Shown: positions 27,912 through 35,510 of the stretch, in pieces
Layout of the letters: each line of letters starts with the position of its first letter
Numbering within the stretch: the first letter of the stretch is position 1
From: an uncultured beta proteobacterium
GTDB taxonomy: Bacteria > Pseudomonadota > Gammaproteobacteria > Burkholderiales > Rhodocyclaceae
DNA length: 64,000 nt
Assembly: GCA_903908065.1 (NCBI GenBank)
Contig: CAIVQO010000098.1
Span: 1-64,000 of the forward strand
Reading direction: 5' to 3'
Notes under the pieces: generated by a model
What the model saw: only the letters and a program-made list of their open reading frames with translations
Told to the model about the DNA's origin: nothing
Database searches by the model: none
Position numbers and translations under genes: made by a program

Positions 27912-29165
27912 TCAGTAGTTGCGCGCGCCGACGATGCCGGCGTGGCGCAGCAGGGCCTCGGCCACCGGGCCGCTGCGGCGCTTGGTCTTTTCGAGTTCGA
28001 GCTGCTTGTTCACTGCCTTCCAGTCGAGGTCGAGGAAGGTCACCAGTTCCAGCGCGTCCGCGTGGGCCTTTTCAAGCATGCCGCCCAGCGACTTGACGGT
28101 GATGGCGCGGCCGCCGAGGCCGGCGATCACGGTGTAGCCCTTGAGCCCCATGCCGGTGACCGCCATGCGCACGTTGGTGGCGACGATGCCGCCGATACCG
28201 ACGGCGAGGCTCTTTTCCAGTACCACGAAGCGCTTGCAGTTCTTCAGCGCGGCGGCCACGGCCACCAGCGGGAAGGGCCGGAAGCTGGTGATGCCCAGCA
28301 CGCCAATCTTTTGCCCCGCGTCACGCAGCTGGTCGACGGTGTCCTTCAACGTGCCCAGCACCGAGCCCATGGCGATGACGATGGTCTCGGCATCCTCGCA
28401 GCAGTAGGGGCGCACCAGGCCGCCGGCCTCGCGGCCGAAGACCGATTTGAATTCGGCGGCCAGCTGCGGGATGCGTTCCAGCGCCTGCATCTGGCGGGCA
28501 TGGGCGAGGTAGCGCACTTCCATGAAGGCCTCGGGGCCGACCATGGCGCCGATCGACACCGGCTCGGCGGTGTCCAGCACTTGCCGTGGCTCGTAGGGTG
28601 GCAGGTAGGCGTCGACCTGTTCCTGCGTCGGCATGTCCACGCGCTCGTAGGCGTGGGTGAGGATGAAGCCGTCCATGCACACCATCACCGGCAGCGAGAC
28701 TTCCTCGGCAAGCTTGAACGCCTGGATGTGCAGGTCGAGCGCTTCCTGGTTGGTTTCGGCGAACAACTGAATCCAGCCGCAATCGCGCTGCGAGAGCGAA
28801 TCGGAGTGGTCGTTCCAGATGTTGATCGGCGCGCCGATGGCGCGGTTGGCCACGGTCATCACGATCGGCAGGCCGAGGCCGGAGGCGTTATAGACAGCCT
28901 CGACCATGTAGAGCAGGCCCTGCGAGGCGGTAGCGGTATAGGTGCGGGCGCCGGCGGCGGAGGAGCCGATGGCCACCGACATGGCGGCGAATTCGGATTC
29001 GACGTTGATGAACTCGCAGTCCTTCAGCGAGCCGTCCTTGACCATCTCGCCGATGCCCTCGACGATGTGGGTCTGCGGCGAGATCGGGTAGGCGCAGATC
29101 ACCTCGGGCCGGCACAGGGCCACGGCTTCGGCGACGGCGTGGGAACCTTCGCATTGCTTAAGCAT
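27912..29165 (-). CDS. 2-oxoacid:acceptor oxidoreductase, alpha subunit
   Basis: A 417-residue PorA-type subunit. The N-terminal part has AYPISPQTHIVE and the FINVESEFAAMSVAIGSSAAGAR pyrimidine-domain signature, split here by no gaps. Together with PorB it forms the active site. It overlaps the gamma subunit by eight bases and lies 13 bases before beta, so one operon is clear. The order gamma-alpha-beta-GltD-like resembles NADH-linked enzymes such as PadEFGHI. Confidence 0.88.
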   Translation of the reverse strand: MLKQCEGSHAVAEAVALCRPEVICAYPISPQTHIVEGIGEMVKDGSLKDCEFINVESEFAAMSVAIGSSAAGARTYTATASQGLLYMVEAVYNASGLGLPIVMTVANRAIGAPINIWNDHSDSLSQRDCGWIQLFAETNQEALDLHIQAFKLAEEVSLPVMVCMDGFILTHAYERVDMPTQEQVDAYLPPYEPRQVLDTAEPVSIGAMVGPEAFMEVRYLAHARQMQALERIPQLAAEFKSVFGREAGGLVRPYCCEDAETIVIAMGSVLGTLKDTVDQLRDAGQKIGVLGITSFRPFPLVAVAAALKNCKRFVVLEKSLAVGIGGIVATNVRMAVTGMGLKGYTVIAGLGGRAITVKSLGGMLEKAHADALELVTFLDLDWKAVNKQLELEKTKRRSGPVAEALLRHAGIVGARNY

Positions 29166-29745
29166 GATGGGTCAGGGCCTCCTTCATTTCGGCCACCACG
29201 ATGTTGTAGGCCTCGGTGGCGGCGGCGATGTTGCCCTCGGCCACCTTGCCCGAAAACTTGTCGCGGATGGCCATCGCCACCGATTCCAGCTTGATCATTC
29301 CCGACACCGCGGCGAAGCCGCCCAGCAGAGGCACGTTGGGCACCGGGCGGCCAACATGCTTGATGCCGAGCTCGGTGGCCGACACGGTGCAAAGGCGCTC
29401 GGGGTGCCAGTCGCGGACGAAATCGCCCAGGCCCAACTGCTCGAAGGTCTTGGTGGTGTTGATCAGGATGTAGCCGTCCTTCTTCAGGCCGGCGAAGCAA
29501 TCGACCTGGTGCAGCAGGGTCGGGTCCTGGATGATGATCGCGTCGGGCTCCATGATGGGCTCGCGCAGCCGGATTTCCTTGTCGGCGATGCGGCAGAAAG
29601 CCACCACCGGCGCGCCGGTGCGCTCGGAACCGAAACTGGGAAAGGCCTGCGCATGGCGGCCCTCCTCGAAGGCCGCGATGGAGAGCATTTCGGCCGCCGT
29701 GACGACGCCCTGACCGCCCCGGCCGTGAATTCGAACCTGGAACAT
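29158..29745 (-). CDS. 2-oxoacid:acceptor oxidoreductase, gamma subunit
   Basis: A 195-residue subunit with the diagnostic RIHGRGGQGVVTAAEMLS start and FPSFGSERTGAPV. ATG at 29745 follows a purine-rich GGGGGA; the longer open frame upstream is not conserved. It leads the operon and overlaps porA by eight bases. The operon is divergent from the DAHP synthase gene, with 151 bases between them. Confidence 0.88.
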   Translation of the reverse strand: MFQVRIHGRGGQGVVTAAEMLSIAAFEEGRHAQAFPSFGSERTGAPVVAFCRIADKEIRLREPIMEPDAIIIQDPTLLHQVDCFAGLKKDGYILINTTKTFEQLGLGDFVRDWHPERLCTVSATELGIKHVGRPVPNVPLLGGFAAVSGMIKLESVAMAIRDKFSGKVAEGNIAAATEAYNIVVAEMKEALTHHA

Positions 29746-29896
29746 GATTCCCCCTTGGTTTTTTTGCTTGCGCGACGACTTTACCCCCAGCGCGGCCGGA
29801 TGGGAACTGCGGAAAACCGCAGCGCCGGCGATGTGCGGCCCGTCGGGCCTGCCGGGGCCGGTAGAATCACGGTTTTGACCGCTTCCAGGCTGCCGC

Positions 29897-30964
29897 ATGA
29901 AACACATTACCGACGACGTCCGCATCCGCGAGATCAAGGAACTCTCGCCCCCCGCCCACATCCTGCGCGAGTTTCCCACCACCGATGCGGCGGCGGAAAC
30001 CACCTGGCAGGCCCGCCAGGCCATGCATCGCGTGCTGCACGGCGCCGACGACCGCCTAGTGGTGGTGATCGGCCCCTGCTCGATCCACGACTACGACGCG
30101 GCGATGGAGTATGCGCGGCGCCTGCGCGAGACCGCAACGCGCTTTGCCGACGACCTGCTGGTGGTGATGCGCGTGTATTTCGAGAAGCCGCGCACCACCG
30201 TGGGCTGGAAGGGCCTGATCAATGACCCGCGCATGGACGGCAGCTTCCGCATCAACGAAGGATTGCGCCTGGCGCGCAAGCTCCTGTGGGAGATCAACGA
30301 ACTGGGCCTGCCCTGCGGCACCGAGTTCCTCGACACCATCACACCCCAATACACTGCCGACCTGATCAGCTGGGGCGCGATCGGCGCCCGCACCACGGAA
30401 TCGCAGGTGCACCGCGAACTGGCCTCGGGCCTGTCCTGCCCGGTCGGTTTCAAGAACGGCACCGACGGCAATATCCGCATCGCGGTCGACGCGATCAAGG
30501 CAGCGGCCAGCCCGCACCACTTCCTGTCGGTGACCAAGGCGGGCCACTCGGCCATCGTCTCGACCAACGGCAACGAGGACTGCCACGTCATCCTGCGTGG
30601 TGGCAAGGCGCCCAACTATGACGCGACGGCGGTTGAGGCTGCCTGTTCCGAGCTGGCCAAGTCCGGCCTCGCCTCCCGCGTGATGATCGATTTTTCGCAC
30701 GCCAACAGCAGCAAGCAGTTCAAGAAACAGCTCGACGTTGCGCGCGACGTCGGCGCGCAGATGGCGGCGGGCGAGGATCGCATCTTTGGCGTGATGATCG
30801 AGTCCCACCTCAAGGAAGGGCGCCAGGATCTCAAGCCCGGCAAGCCTCTCGACTACGGCGTTTCGGTCACCGATGCCTGCATCGGCTGGGAAGATAGCCT
30901 CGCCGCGCTGGAGATACTCGCCGACGCGGCGCGCTCGCGTCGCGTCGCCCTCGCAGAAAAGTAA
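29897..30964 (+). CDS. aroG: 3-deoxy-7-phosphoheptulonate synthase, class I
   Basis: A 355-residue enzyme joining PEP and erythrose-4-phosphate, the first step of the shikimate pathway. It has the AroF/G/H-type pieces GPCSIHDYDAAMEYA, VMRVYFEKPRTTVGWKG, and SHANSSKQ and GVMIESHL in the C-terminal half. The N-terminal extension that senses Phe, Tyr or Trp is present, but which amino acid inhibits it cannot be read. It is followed nine bases later by the glycosyltransferase gene. Confidence 0.95.
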   Translation: MKHITDDVRIREIKELSPPAHILREFPTTDAAAETTWQARQAMHRVLHGADDRLVVVIGPCSIHDYDAAMEYARRLRETATRFADDLLVVMRVYFEKPRTTVGWKGLINDPRMDGSFRINEGLRLARKLLWEINELGLPCGTEFLDTITPQYTADLISWGAIGARTTESQVHRELASGLSCPVGFKNGTDGNIRIAVDAIKAAASPHHFLSVTKAGHSAIVSTNGNEDCHVILRGGKAPNYDATAVEAACSELAKSGLASRVMIDFSHANSSKQFKKQLDVARDVGAQMAAGEDRIFGVMIESHLKEGRQDLKPGKPLDYGVSVTDACIGWEDSLAALEILADAARSRRVALAEK

Positions 30965-30973
30965 AACCCGCTC

Positions 30974-32515
30974 ATGACCGGCCGCCTGTTTGCCGCGCTG
31001 CTGGTCCTTACGCTGGCCTTCCGCTTCTGGCTGGGCGCGGCCTTCCCCATGACGGGGGACGAGGCCTATTTCGTCTGGTGGGGCTGGATGCCTGACTGGG
31101 GCTTTTACGACCACCCGCCGATGATCGGCTGGTGGCTCGCCGCCCTGTCGACGGTCAGCAAGCTCGAATGGTGGCTGCGCCTACCAGTGATCGTGCAGCC
31201 GGCGCTGCTGGCGCTGGCCGTGTATTGGGCCTTGCCCCGGTTGGTTGACGGGGTAGGCGAGCCGCGCCGGCTGTGGGCGGCGACCCTGGTATTGCTGGCG
31301 CCGGTGAATGTCTGGAACGTCTTCATCACCACCGACACGCCGCTGATCTACTTCAGTGTCCTGTCTGGGCTGGCCTGGATCCGTGCGGCGCGCGACGACA
31401 GTCCGCGCTGGTATGCCGTGGCCGGCCTGTTGCTGGCCGGGGCAGTGCTCTCCAAGTACTTCGCCGCCATCCTTGGCTTCGCCTACCTGGTCGATGCCCT
31501 GCGCCGGCGCCGCGTCGGTGCGGTGGCCGGTGTCGCCATCGCCTACGCCTGCACCCTGCCGGCACTGGCGCTGATGGCCTGGTGGAACAGCGCCAATTGC
31601 TGGCCGAACTACATGTTCAACTTCGTCAATCGCCACGGCGATGCCGGCTGGTCCTTGAAGACGCCCCTGCTCTATGCCGTGACGCTGATCTATGTGCTGG
31701 GGCCACCGGTGCTGTGGCTGGCCTTGAAAAATCGCCGTTGCTCGCCCGCGAAGCGGAATCCCGGGCACGCAGAGCGAGCCAGCGCCGACTCCGACCTGCC
31801 GGCTTCCCTGGGTACCCTGGCCTGGCTGCCCTTCCTGCTGTTTGCCCTGCTCTCGGGCGTCAAGCAGATCGGCCTGCACTGGCTGCTGTCTTTCGTGCCC
31901 TTCACCCTGATCTGGCTGACACTGTGCCTGCAACCCGCAACCCTGCAAAAGCTTGGCCTGTTCTTTGCCGGCTTCGCCACCCTGCACATCGCCGCCATCC
32001 TCGTGGTTTCGCGCCTGCCGCTGGAAACCTGGCAGAAGACCCGGCTCTATGACGGCATCGTGCTGACCTTCGAGCACCAGGCCATCGCAGGCGAACTGGA
32101 ACCCTACAGGAAGGACTGGGTGCTGGCGATGGACGGCTATTCCAATGCCGTTACCCTGGGCTACAACCTGCGCCAGTACGTGGCCGTGTTCGGCCCGGCA
32201 TCGAGCCATGCCCGCCATGACGACCTGGTCACCGATTTCCGCGCCCTGCAGGGACGCAATTTCGTCATCCTGCGCAAATCCGAACCGAATCCGGAGGATT
32301 ACCGGCGCTATTTCCGCAGCGTTGCCAGCGACAGCTTCGAAGTTCGCGGCGCCCGCTTCTGGCGCGTCAGGGGCGAAGGCTTCGACTACGCGGCGTATCG
32401 CGAGGGGGTACTCGCCGAAGCGCGGCGCAAGTACTATGCGATTCCGAGCTGGTTGCCGCAACGTGCCTGCTATATGTGCGACCGCTATTTCCCGGGAGAG
32501 CCATGCCGCCGCTGA
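30974..32515 (+). CDS. GT39/ArnT-family membrane glycosyltransferase
   Basis: A 513-residue integral membrane protein with about ten hydrophobic segments. Near the N terminus, TGDEAYF (about residues 27-33) provides the catalytic acidic pair of GT-C enzymes. Such proteins transfer sugars from polyprenyl-phosphate donors outside the membrane. A UbiA-family decaprenyl-phosphate phosphoribosyltransferase-like gene overlaps its end by 13 bases, which suggests a lipid-linked sugar pathway. Residues about 252-273 are encoded by an inserted repeat element, in frame, in a hydrophilic loop between membrane segments. Confidence 0.82.
   Translation: MTGRLFAALLVLTLAFRFWLGAAFPMTGDEAYFVWWGWMPDWGFYDHPPMIGWWLAALSTVSKLEWWLRLPVIVQPALLALAVYWALPRLVDGVGEPRRLWAATLVLLAPVNVWNVFITTDTPLIYFSVLSGLAWIRAARDDSPRWYAVAGLLLAGAVLSKYFAAILGFAYLVDALRRRRVGAVAGVAIAYACTLPALALMAWWNSANCWPNYMFNFVNRHGDAGWSLKTPLLYAVTLIYVLGPPVLWLALKNRRCSPAKRNPGHAERASADSDLPASLGTLAWLPFLLFALLSGVKQIGLHWLLSFVPFTLIWLTLCLQPATLQKLGLFFAGFATLHIAAILVVSRLPLETWQKTRLYDGIVLTFEHQAIAGELEPYRKDWVLAMDGYSNAVTLGYNLRQYVAVFGPASSHARHDDLVTDFRALQGRNFVILRKSEPNPEDYRRYFRSVASDSFEVRGARFWRVRGEGFDYAAYREGVLAEARRKYYAIPSWLPQRACYMCDRYFPGEPCRR
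31730..31791 (-). repeat. REP/BIME-like element inserted inside a coding region
   Basis: The reverse complement matches the element at 18177-18240 over about 62 bases with about five differences and one gap. It lies in frame inside the GT39 gene and supplies about 20 residues of a polar loop (CSPAKRNPGHAERASADSD). Confidence 0.82.
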
Positions 32516-33381
32516 TTCGCCTGTTGCGCCCGCACCAGTGGCTGAAGAACGGCTTCGTCTTTCTCGGCCTGCTGTTCGGCCATGCCTGGGCCGACCCGGT
32601 CAAGTTGGCGCAGGCGCTGTGGGCCTTCGCCGCGTTCAGCCTGCTGGCCTCGGCTGTGTATGTGATGAACGACCTGGTCGATCGCGAGCAGGACCGCCTG
32701 CACCCGAAAAAGAAGGACAGGCCGCTGGCCGCCGGTACCGTCGGACCGGGCGCGGCCAAGGCACTGGCCGTCGCCTGCCTGCTGGGCGGCGGCGCGATCG
32801 CCTGGTTCCTGGCGGGCTCGGCGCCCTGGGTCTTCCTCGCCTATGTGCTGCTCAACGTTGGCTACAGCTTCGGCCTCAAGCACGTGGTGATCCTCGACGT
32901 CTTCATCATCGCCGCCGGCTTCATGCTGCGCATTCTGGCCGGCACACTGGGAATCGGCATCGCGCCTTCGCAATGGCTGCTGCTGTGCGGGCTGATGCTG
33001 ACCCTGTTCCTCGGCTTCGCCAAGCGCCGCGCTGAGTTGACGGCGCTGCAGGCCGACAGTGCCGGCCATCGCCGTGTGCTGGAGCACTACACGTCGTCGA
33101 TGCTCGACCAGTTCATCGGCATTGCTGCGGCTGGCACGCTGATCTCCTATGCGCTCTATACCGTCAGTGCCGAGACTGTCGCCCTGCACGGCACGCGCGC
33201 CCTGATCGCGACCGTGCCCTTCGTGCTCTACGGCATGCTGCGCTACCTGTGGAAACTGCATGCCCGCGGCGGCGGCGGCGATCCGGCCCAGGAACTGCTG
33301 CGCGATCCGCACCTGCTGGCGGCGACAGCCGGCTGGCTGGCCCTGGTGATTCTGTTGCTGGGCGGCCTTAGGCTACAATGA
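32503..33381 (+). CDS. UbiA-family prenyltransferase, decaprenyl-phosphate phosphoribosyltransferase-like
   Basis: A 292-residue membrane protein with about nine hydrophobic segments. The first polyprenyl-binding Asp motif is NDLVDREQDRLHPKK (about residues 57-71), and the second is near HVVILDVFIIAAGF. The start RLLRPHQWLKN is typical of the subgroup that makes decaprenyl-phosphoryl-5-phosphoribose or related lipid carriers rather than ubiquinone precursors. It overlaps the glycosyltransferase gene, so lipid-linked sugar synthesis is the likely context. The exact product is uncertain. Confidence 0.82.
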   Translation: MPPLIRLLRPHQWLKNGFVFLGLLFGHAWADPVKLAQALWAFAAFSLLASAVYVMNDLVDREQDRLHPKKKDRPLAAGTVGPGAAKALAVACLLGGGAIAWFLAGSAPWVFLAYVLLNVGYSFGLKHVVILDVFIIAAGFMLRILAGTLGIGIAPSQWLLLCGLMLTLFLGFAKRRAELTALQADSAGHRRVLEHYTSSMLDQFIGIAAAGTLISYALYTVSAETVALHGTRALIATVPFVLYGMLRYLWKLHARGGGGDPAQELLRDPHLLAATAGWLALVILLLGGLRLQ

Positions 33382-33388
33382 CGTGACC

Positions 33389-33922
33389 ATGGAAAGTGCG
33401 ATCGAAAGGATCCCGGATATCAAAACACTCGGCGATGCCGTACCGTATGTCGGCCGTATCCGCGAGATCATCGAGGTCATCCAGCTGTTCGAGGATTTCG
33501 AGCCGCAGGAACTTGAGGCCCTGGCCCGCTACATGCGGTGTTATCGCGCGCCGCTGGGCGCCGAAATCATCCGCGAGGGCGACCAGGGCGATTTCATGCT
33601 GCTGGTCCTCGAAGGCAGCGTCGAGATCGTCAAGAAAGATGTTCGCGGACAGGCGCAGATCATGGGTTCGGCCGGGCCCGGCAAGACCCTCGGCGAGATG
33701 TCCCTGATCGACGGCGAGCCGCGCTTTGCCAGTTGTGTGGCCTTGGAGCCGGTGACCTTCGCCGTACTCGATCGCGAAGCCCTGTCGCGCATCCTCACCG
33801 AAGAGCCGCGCGTCGGCGTCAAGCTGATGATGGAACTGCTGATGCTGTTGAACCAGCGCCTGCGCAGCGTCAGCGCGCAGCTGATGGAGTGCATGGAAGC
33901 GCGCCGCTCGCGCATCCGCTGA
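33389..33922 (+). CDS. Cyclic-nucleotide-binding domain protein
   Basis: A 177-residue protein with one cNMP-binding (Crp-like sensor) domain, about residues 40-145. Visible pieces are IIREGDQGDFMLLVLEGSVEI, GPGKTLGEMSLIDGEPR and a C-helix. No DNA-binding helix-turn-helix follows, so it is not a Crp/Fnr transcription factor. It may sense cAMP or c-di-GMP and act through a partner. ATG at 33389 is used; GTG at 33383 is an alternative. It follows the UbiA-like gene by seven bases. Confidence 0.85.
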   Translation: MESAIERIPDIKTLGDAVPYVGRIREIIEVIQLFEDFEPQELEALARYMRCYRAPLGAEIIREGDQGDFMLLVLEGSVEIVKKDVRGQAQIMGSAGPGKTLGEMSLIDGEPRFASCVALEPVTFAVLDREALSRILTEEPRVGVKLMMELLMLLNQRLRSVSAQLMECMEARRSRIR

Positions 33923-33925
33923 ACT

Positions 33926-33945
33926 CGGCCGGCTTACACCGGCCG
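33926..33945. terminator. Hairpin between convergent genes
   Basis: CGGCCGG (33926-33932) pairs with CCGGCCG (33939-33945) around a 6-base loop. It overlaps the stop of the minus-strand gene. There is no T tract on the plus strand, so function is uncertain. Confidence 0.4.
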
Positions 33946-34542
33946 CATAAAAAACACCTCCGGATCATTGCCATACTCGAGCAGCAGGGTGCGCACCCTG
34001 GCCTGCCAGTTGGCCTTGAACTCGGCAGCCTCCTTGGTGCTGGCGGTGCCGGCGAGGCATTTCTGCATTAGGTCGGGCGTCCCGGGCGCGAAGGGTACTT
34101 TCTGCGGATCGCAGCGGACGTCTACCGCTGCGCCGGTATCGAGGCGCGTGAAACGGATTTCGTCGCGGATATCGGCCAGGAAGTACATCAGTTTGCGCCG
34201 GTCGAACTGTCCGGCCAGGCCCTTGAAGCCGGTATCGTGGGTGGCGCCGGTGAGCAGCGTCACCACGCTGGAAATCACCCCGGTGACGCCGGACAGGCGG
34301 TCGGCACGAAAATCGGCGCGGATGTTGCCGCGCTGCGGCAGCGCACCGGGATAGAGGAATTCCAGTGCCTTCAGCGTCATCCAGTAGGCCGAGGCCACGG
34401 TCGGGCAGGAGTGCCCGGCCAGCCTGACCGCATCGGCATAACCGTACTCGATGCGGCCGCCCTCGGCGGCACCGAGGAAGTCGGCCAGCGGGTCGTAGAC
34501 GACGAGGCGGCGAACCTCGTCATAGAAGGCCGGAAAGGCCAT
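33934..34542 (-). CDS. Conserved hypothetical protein, FmdE-like
   Basis: A 202-residue protein not recognised with certainty. An N-terminal motif AGHSCPTVASAYW resembles the GHxCP signature of FmdE-type proteins (formylmethanofuran dehydrogenase subunit E family), which bind metal through the His and Cys. No signal peptide or membrane segment is seen. It ends after a DUF2249 gene with an eight-base gap, so the two are probably one operon. DUF2249 proteins are often near nitric oxide or nitrate respiration genes. Function is unknown. Confidence 0.6.
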   Translation of the reverse strand: MAFPAFYDEVRRLVVYDPLADFLGAAEGGRIEYGYADAVRLAGHSCPTVASAYWMTLKALEFLYPGALPQRGNIRADFRADRLSGVTGVISSVVTLLTGATHDTGFKGLAGQFDRRKLMYFLADIRDEIRFTRLDTGAAVDVRCDPQKVPFAPGTPDLMQKCLAGTASTKEAAEFKANWQARVRTLLLEYGNDPEVFFMRPV

Positions 34543-34550
34543 CGGCGGCG

Positions 34551-34802
34551 TTATTGCTTCTTGACGAAATCGATCACGATGCTGCCCGGCTCGCGCTGGC
34601 GATAGCCGATCTCCACCGCCTCGCCGTAGCGCTGGCTTAACTGGTCGAGCAGCGGCAGCGGGTCGTGGTCATTGACGAAGCGCATGGTTTCGCCGGCGCG
34701 CAGGGCATCCAGTGCGCCGAAGATTGCGGCGTGGCGAAAGCGCTTGGCGATGCCACGGGCATCGAAGGGGTAGATCGAATCGGGTGAGAGGTGGATGTGC
34801 AT
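34551..34802 (-). CDS. DUF2249 domain protein
   Basis: An 83-residue protein with the DUF2249 pattern: HATIFGALDALRAGETMRFVNDHDP-like sequence in the middle (here the start reads RHAAIFGAL) and LLDQLSQRYG after it. The fold is TusA-like (IF3-C superfamily), but the sulfur-carrying cysteine of TusA is absent. Function is unknown; relatives occur beside denitrification and hemerythrin-like genes. ATG at 34802 is chosen because the upstream part is not conserved. Confidence 0.78.
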   Translation of the reverse strand: MHIHLSPDSIYPFDARGIAKRFRHAAIFGALDALRAGETMRFVNDHDPLPLLDQLSQRYGEAVEIGYRQREPGSIVIDFVKKQ

Positions 34803-34914
34803 GGTGGGCTTCCGTGCTGTCGAGGGGGAAGCCGCACTATGCGCAATCATCGCCGCGAAAAAATTGACTCGGATCAGCTTTCGCCGATCTTGTGCGCCGC
34901 ATCAGCGCTGCGGG

Positions 34915-35466
34915 TCAGGCATTCACGCCCTTTTGCCAAAGTACGTCGCCGCTGCCGGCAGCCTTGTTGATCCAGCGGGCGAGGACGAACAGCAGATCGG
35001 AGAGGCGGTTCAGGTACTGGCGCGAAGCATCGGACACGGCCTCGTTGTGCGCCAGCGATACCACCGCCCGCTCGGCGCGGCGGCAGACCGTACGGGCGTG
35101 ATGGGTCAGCGCGGCAGCGCGGGTGCCACCCGGCAGGATGAATTCCTTCAGCGGTTCAAGATCGGCGTTGAACCGGTCGATGGCGGCTTCCAGCCGGCCG
35201 GGCTGGCTCTCCTTGAGGAAGTTCCCGCCGGGGACGGAAAGTTCGCCGCCGAGGTCGAACAGGTCGTGCTGTATGCCTGTCATCAGCAGGTGCACCTCGT
35301 CCGGAAGCGGTTCGCAAAGCAGCAGGCCGAGCACCGAGTTGAGTTCATCCACGTCACCCAGGGCGCTGACGCGCGGGGCGTCCTTGCCGACGCGCGAACC
35401 GTCGCCGAGGCCAGTGGTGCCGGCGTCGCCGGTGCGGGTGTAGATCTTGGAAAGGCGGTAGCCCAT
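34915..35466 (-). CDS. cobO: PduO-type ATP:cob(I)alamin adenosyltransferase
   Basis: A 183-residue enzyme that makes adenosylcobalamin from cob(I)alamin and ATP. KIYTRTGDAGTTGL at the N terminus is the ATP-binding signature. DELNS, GGTRAAALTHHARTVCRRAER and LNRLSDLLFVLAR complete the PduO/MMAB pattern. It is of PduO type rather than CobA/BtuR type. It lies 44 bases after the transporter-USP gene on the same strand and may share its transcript. Confidence 0.94.
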   Translation of the reverse strand: MGYRLSKIYTRTGDAGTTGLGDGSRVGKDAPRVSALGDVDELNSVLGLLLCEPLPDEVHLLMTGIQHDLFDLGGELSVPGGNFLKESQPGRLEAAIDRFNADLEPLKEFILPGGTRAAALTHHARTVCRRAERAVVSLAHNEAVSDASRQYLNRLSDLLFVLARWINKAAGSGDVLWQKGVNA

Positions 35467-35510
35467 GGCGGGTGGTCCTGTGCGGAAACGATCCGCCGAT
35501 TATTCCAGAA

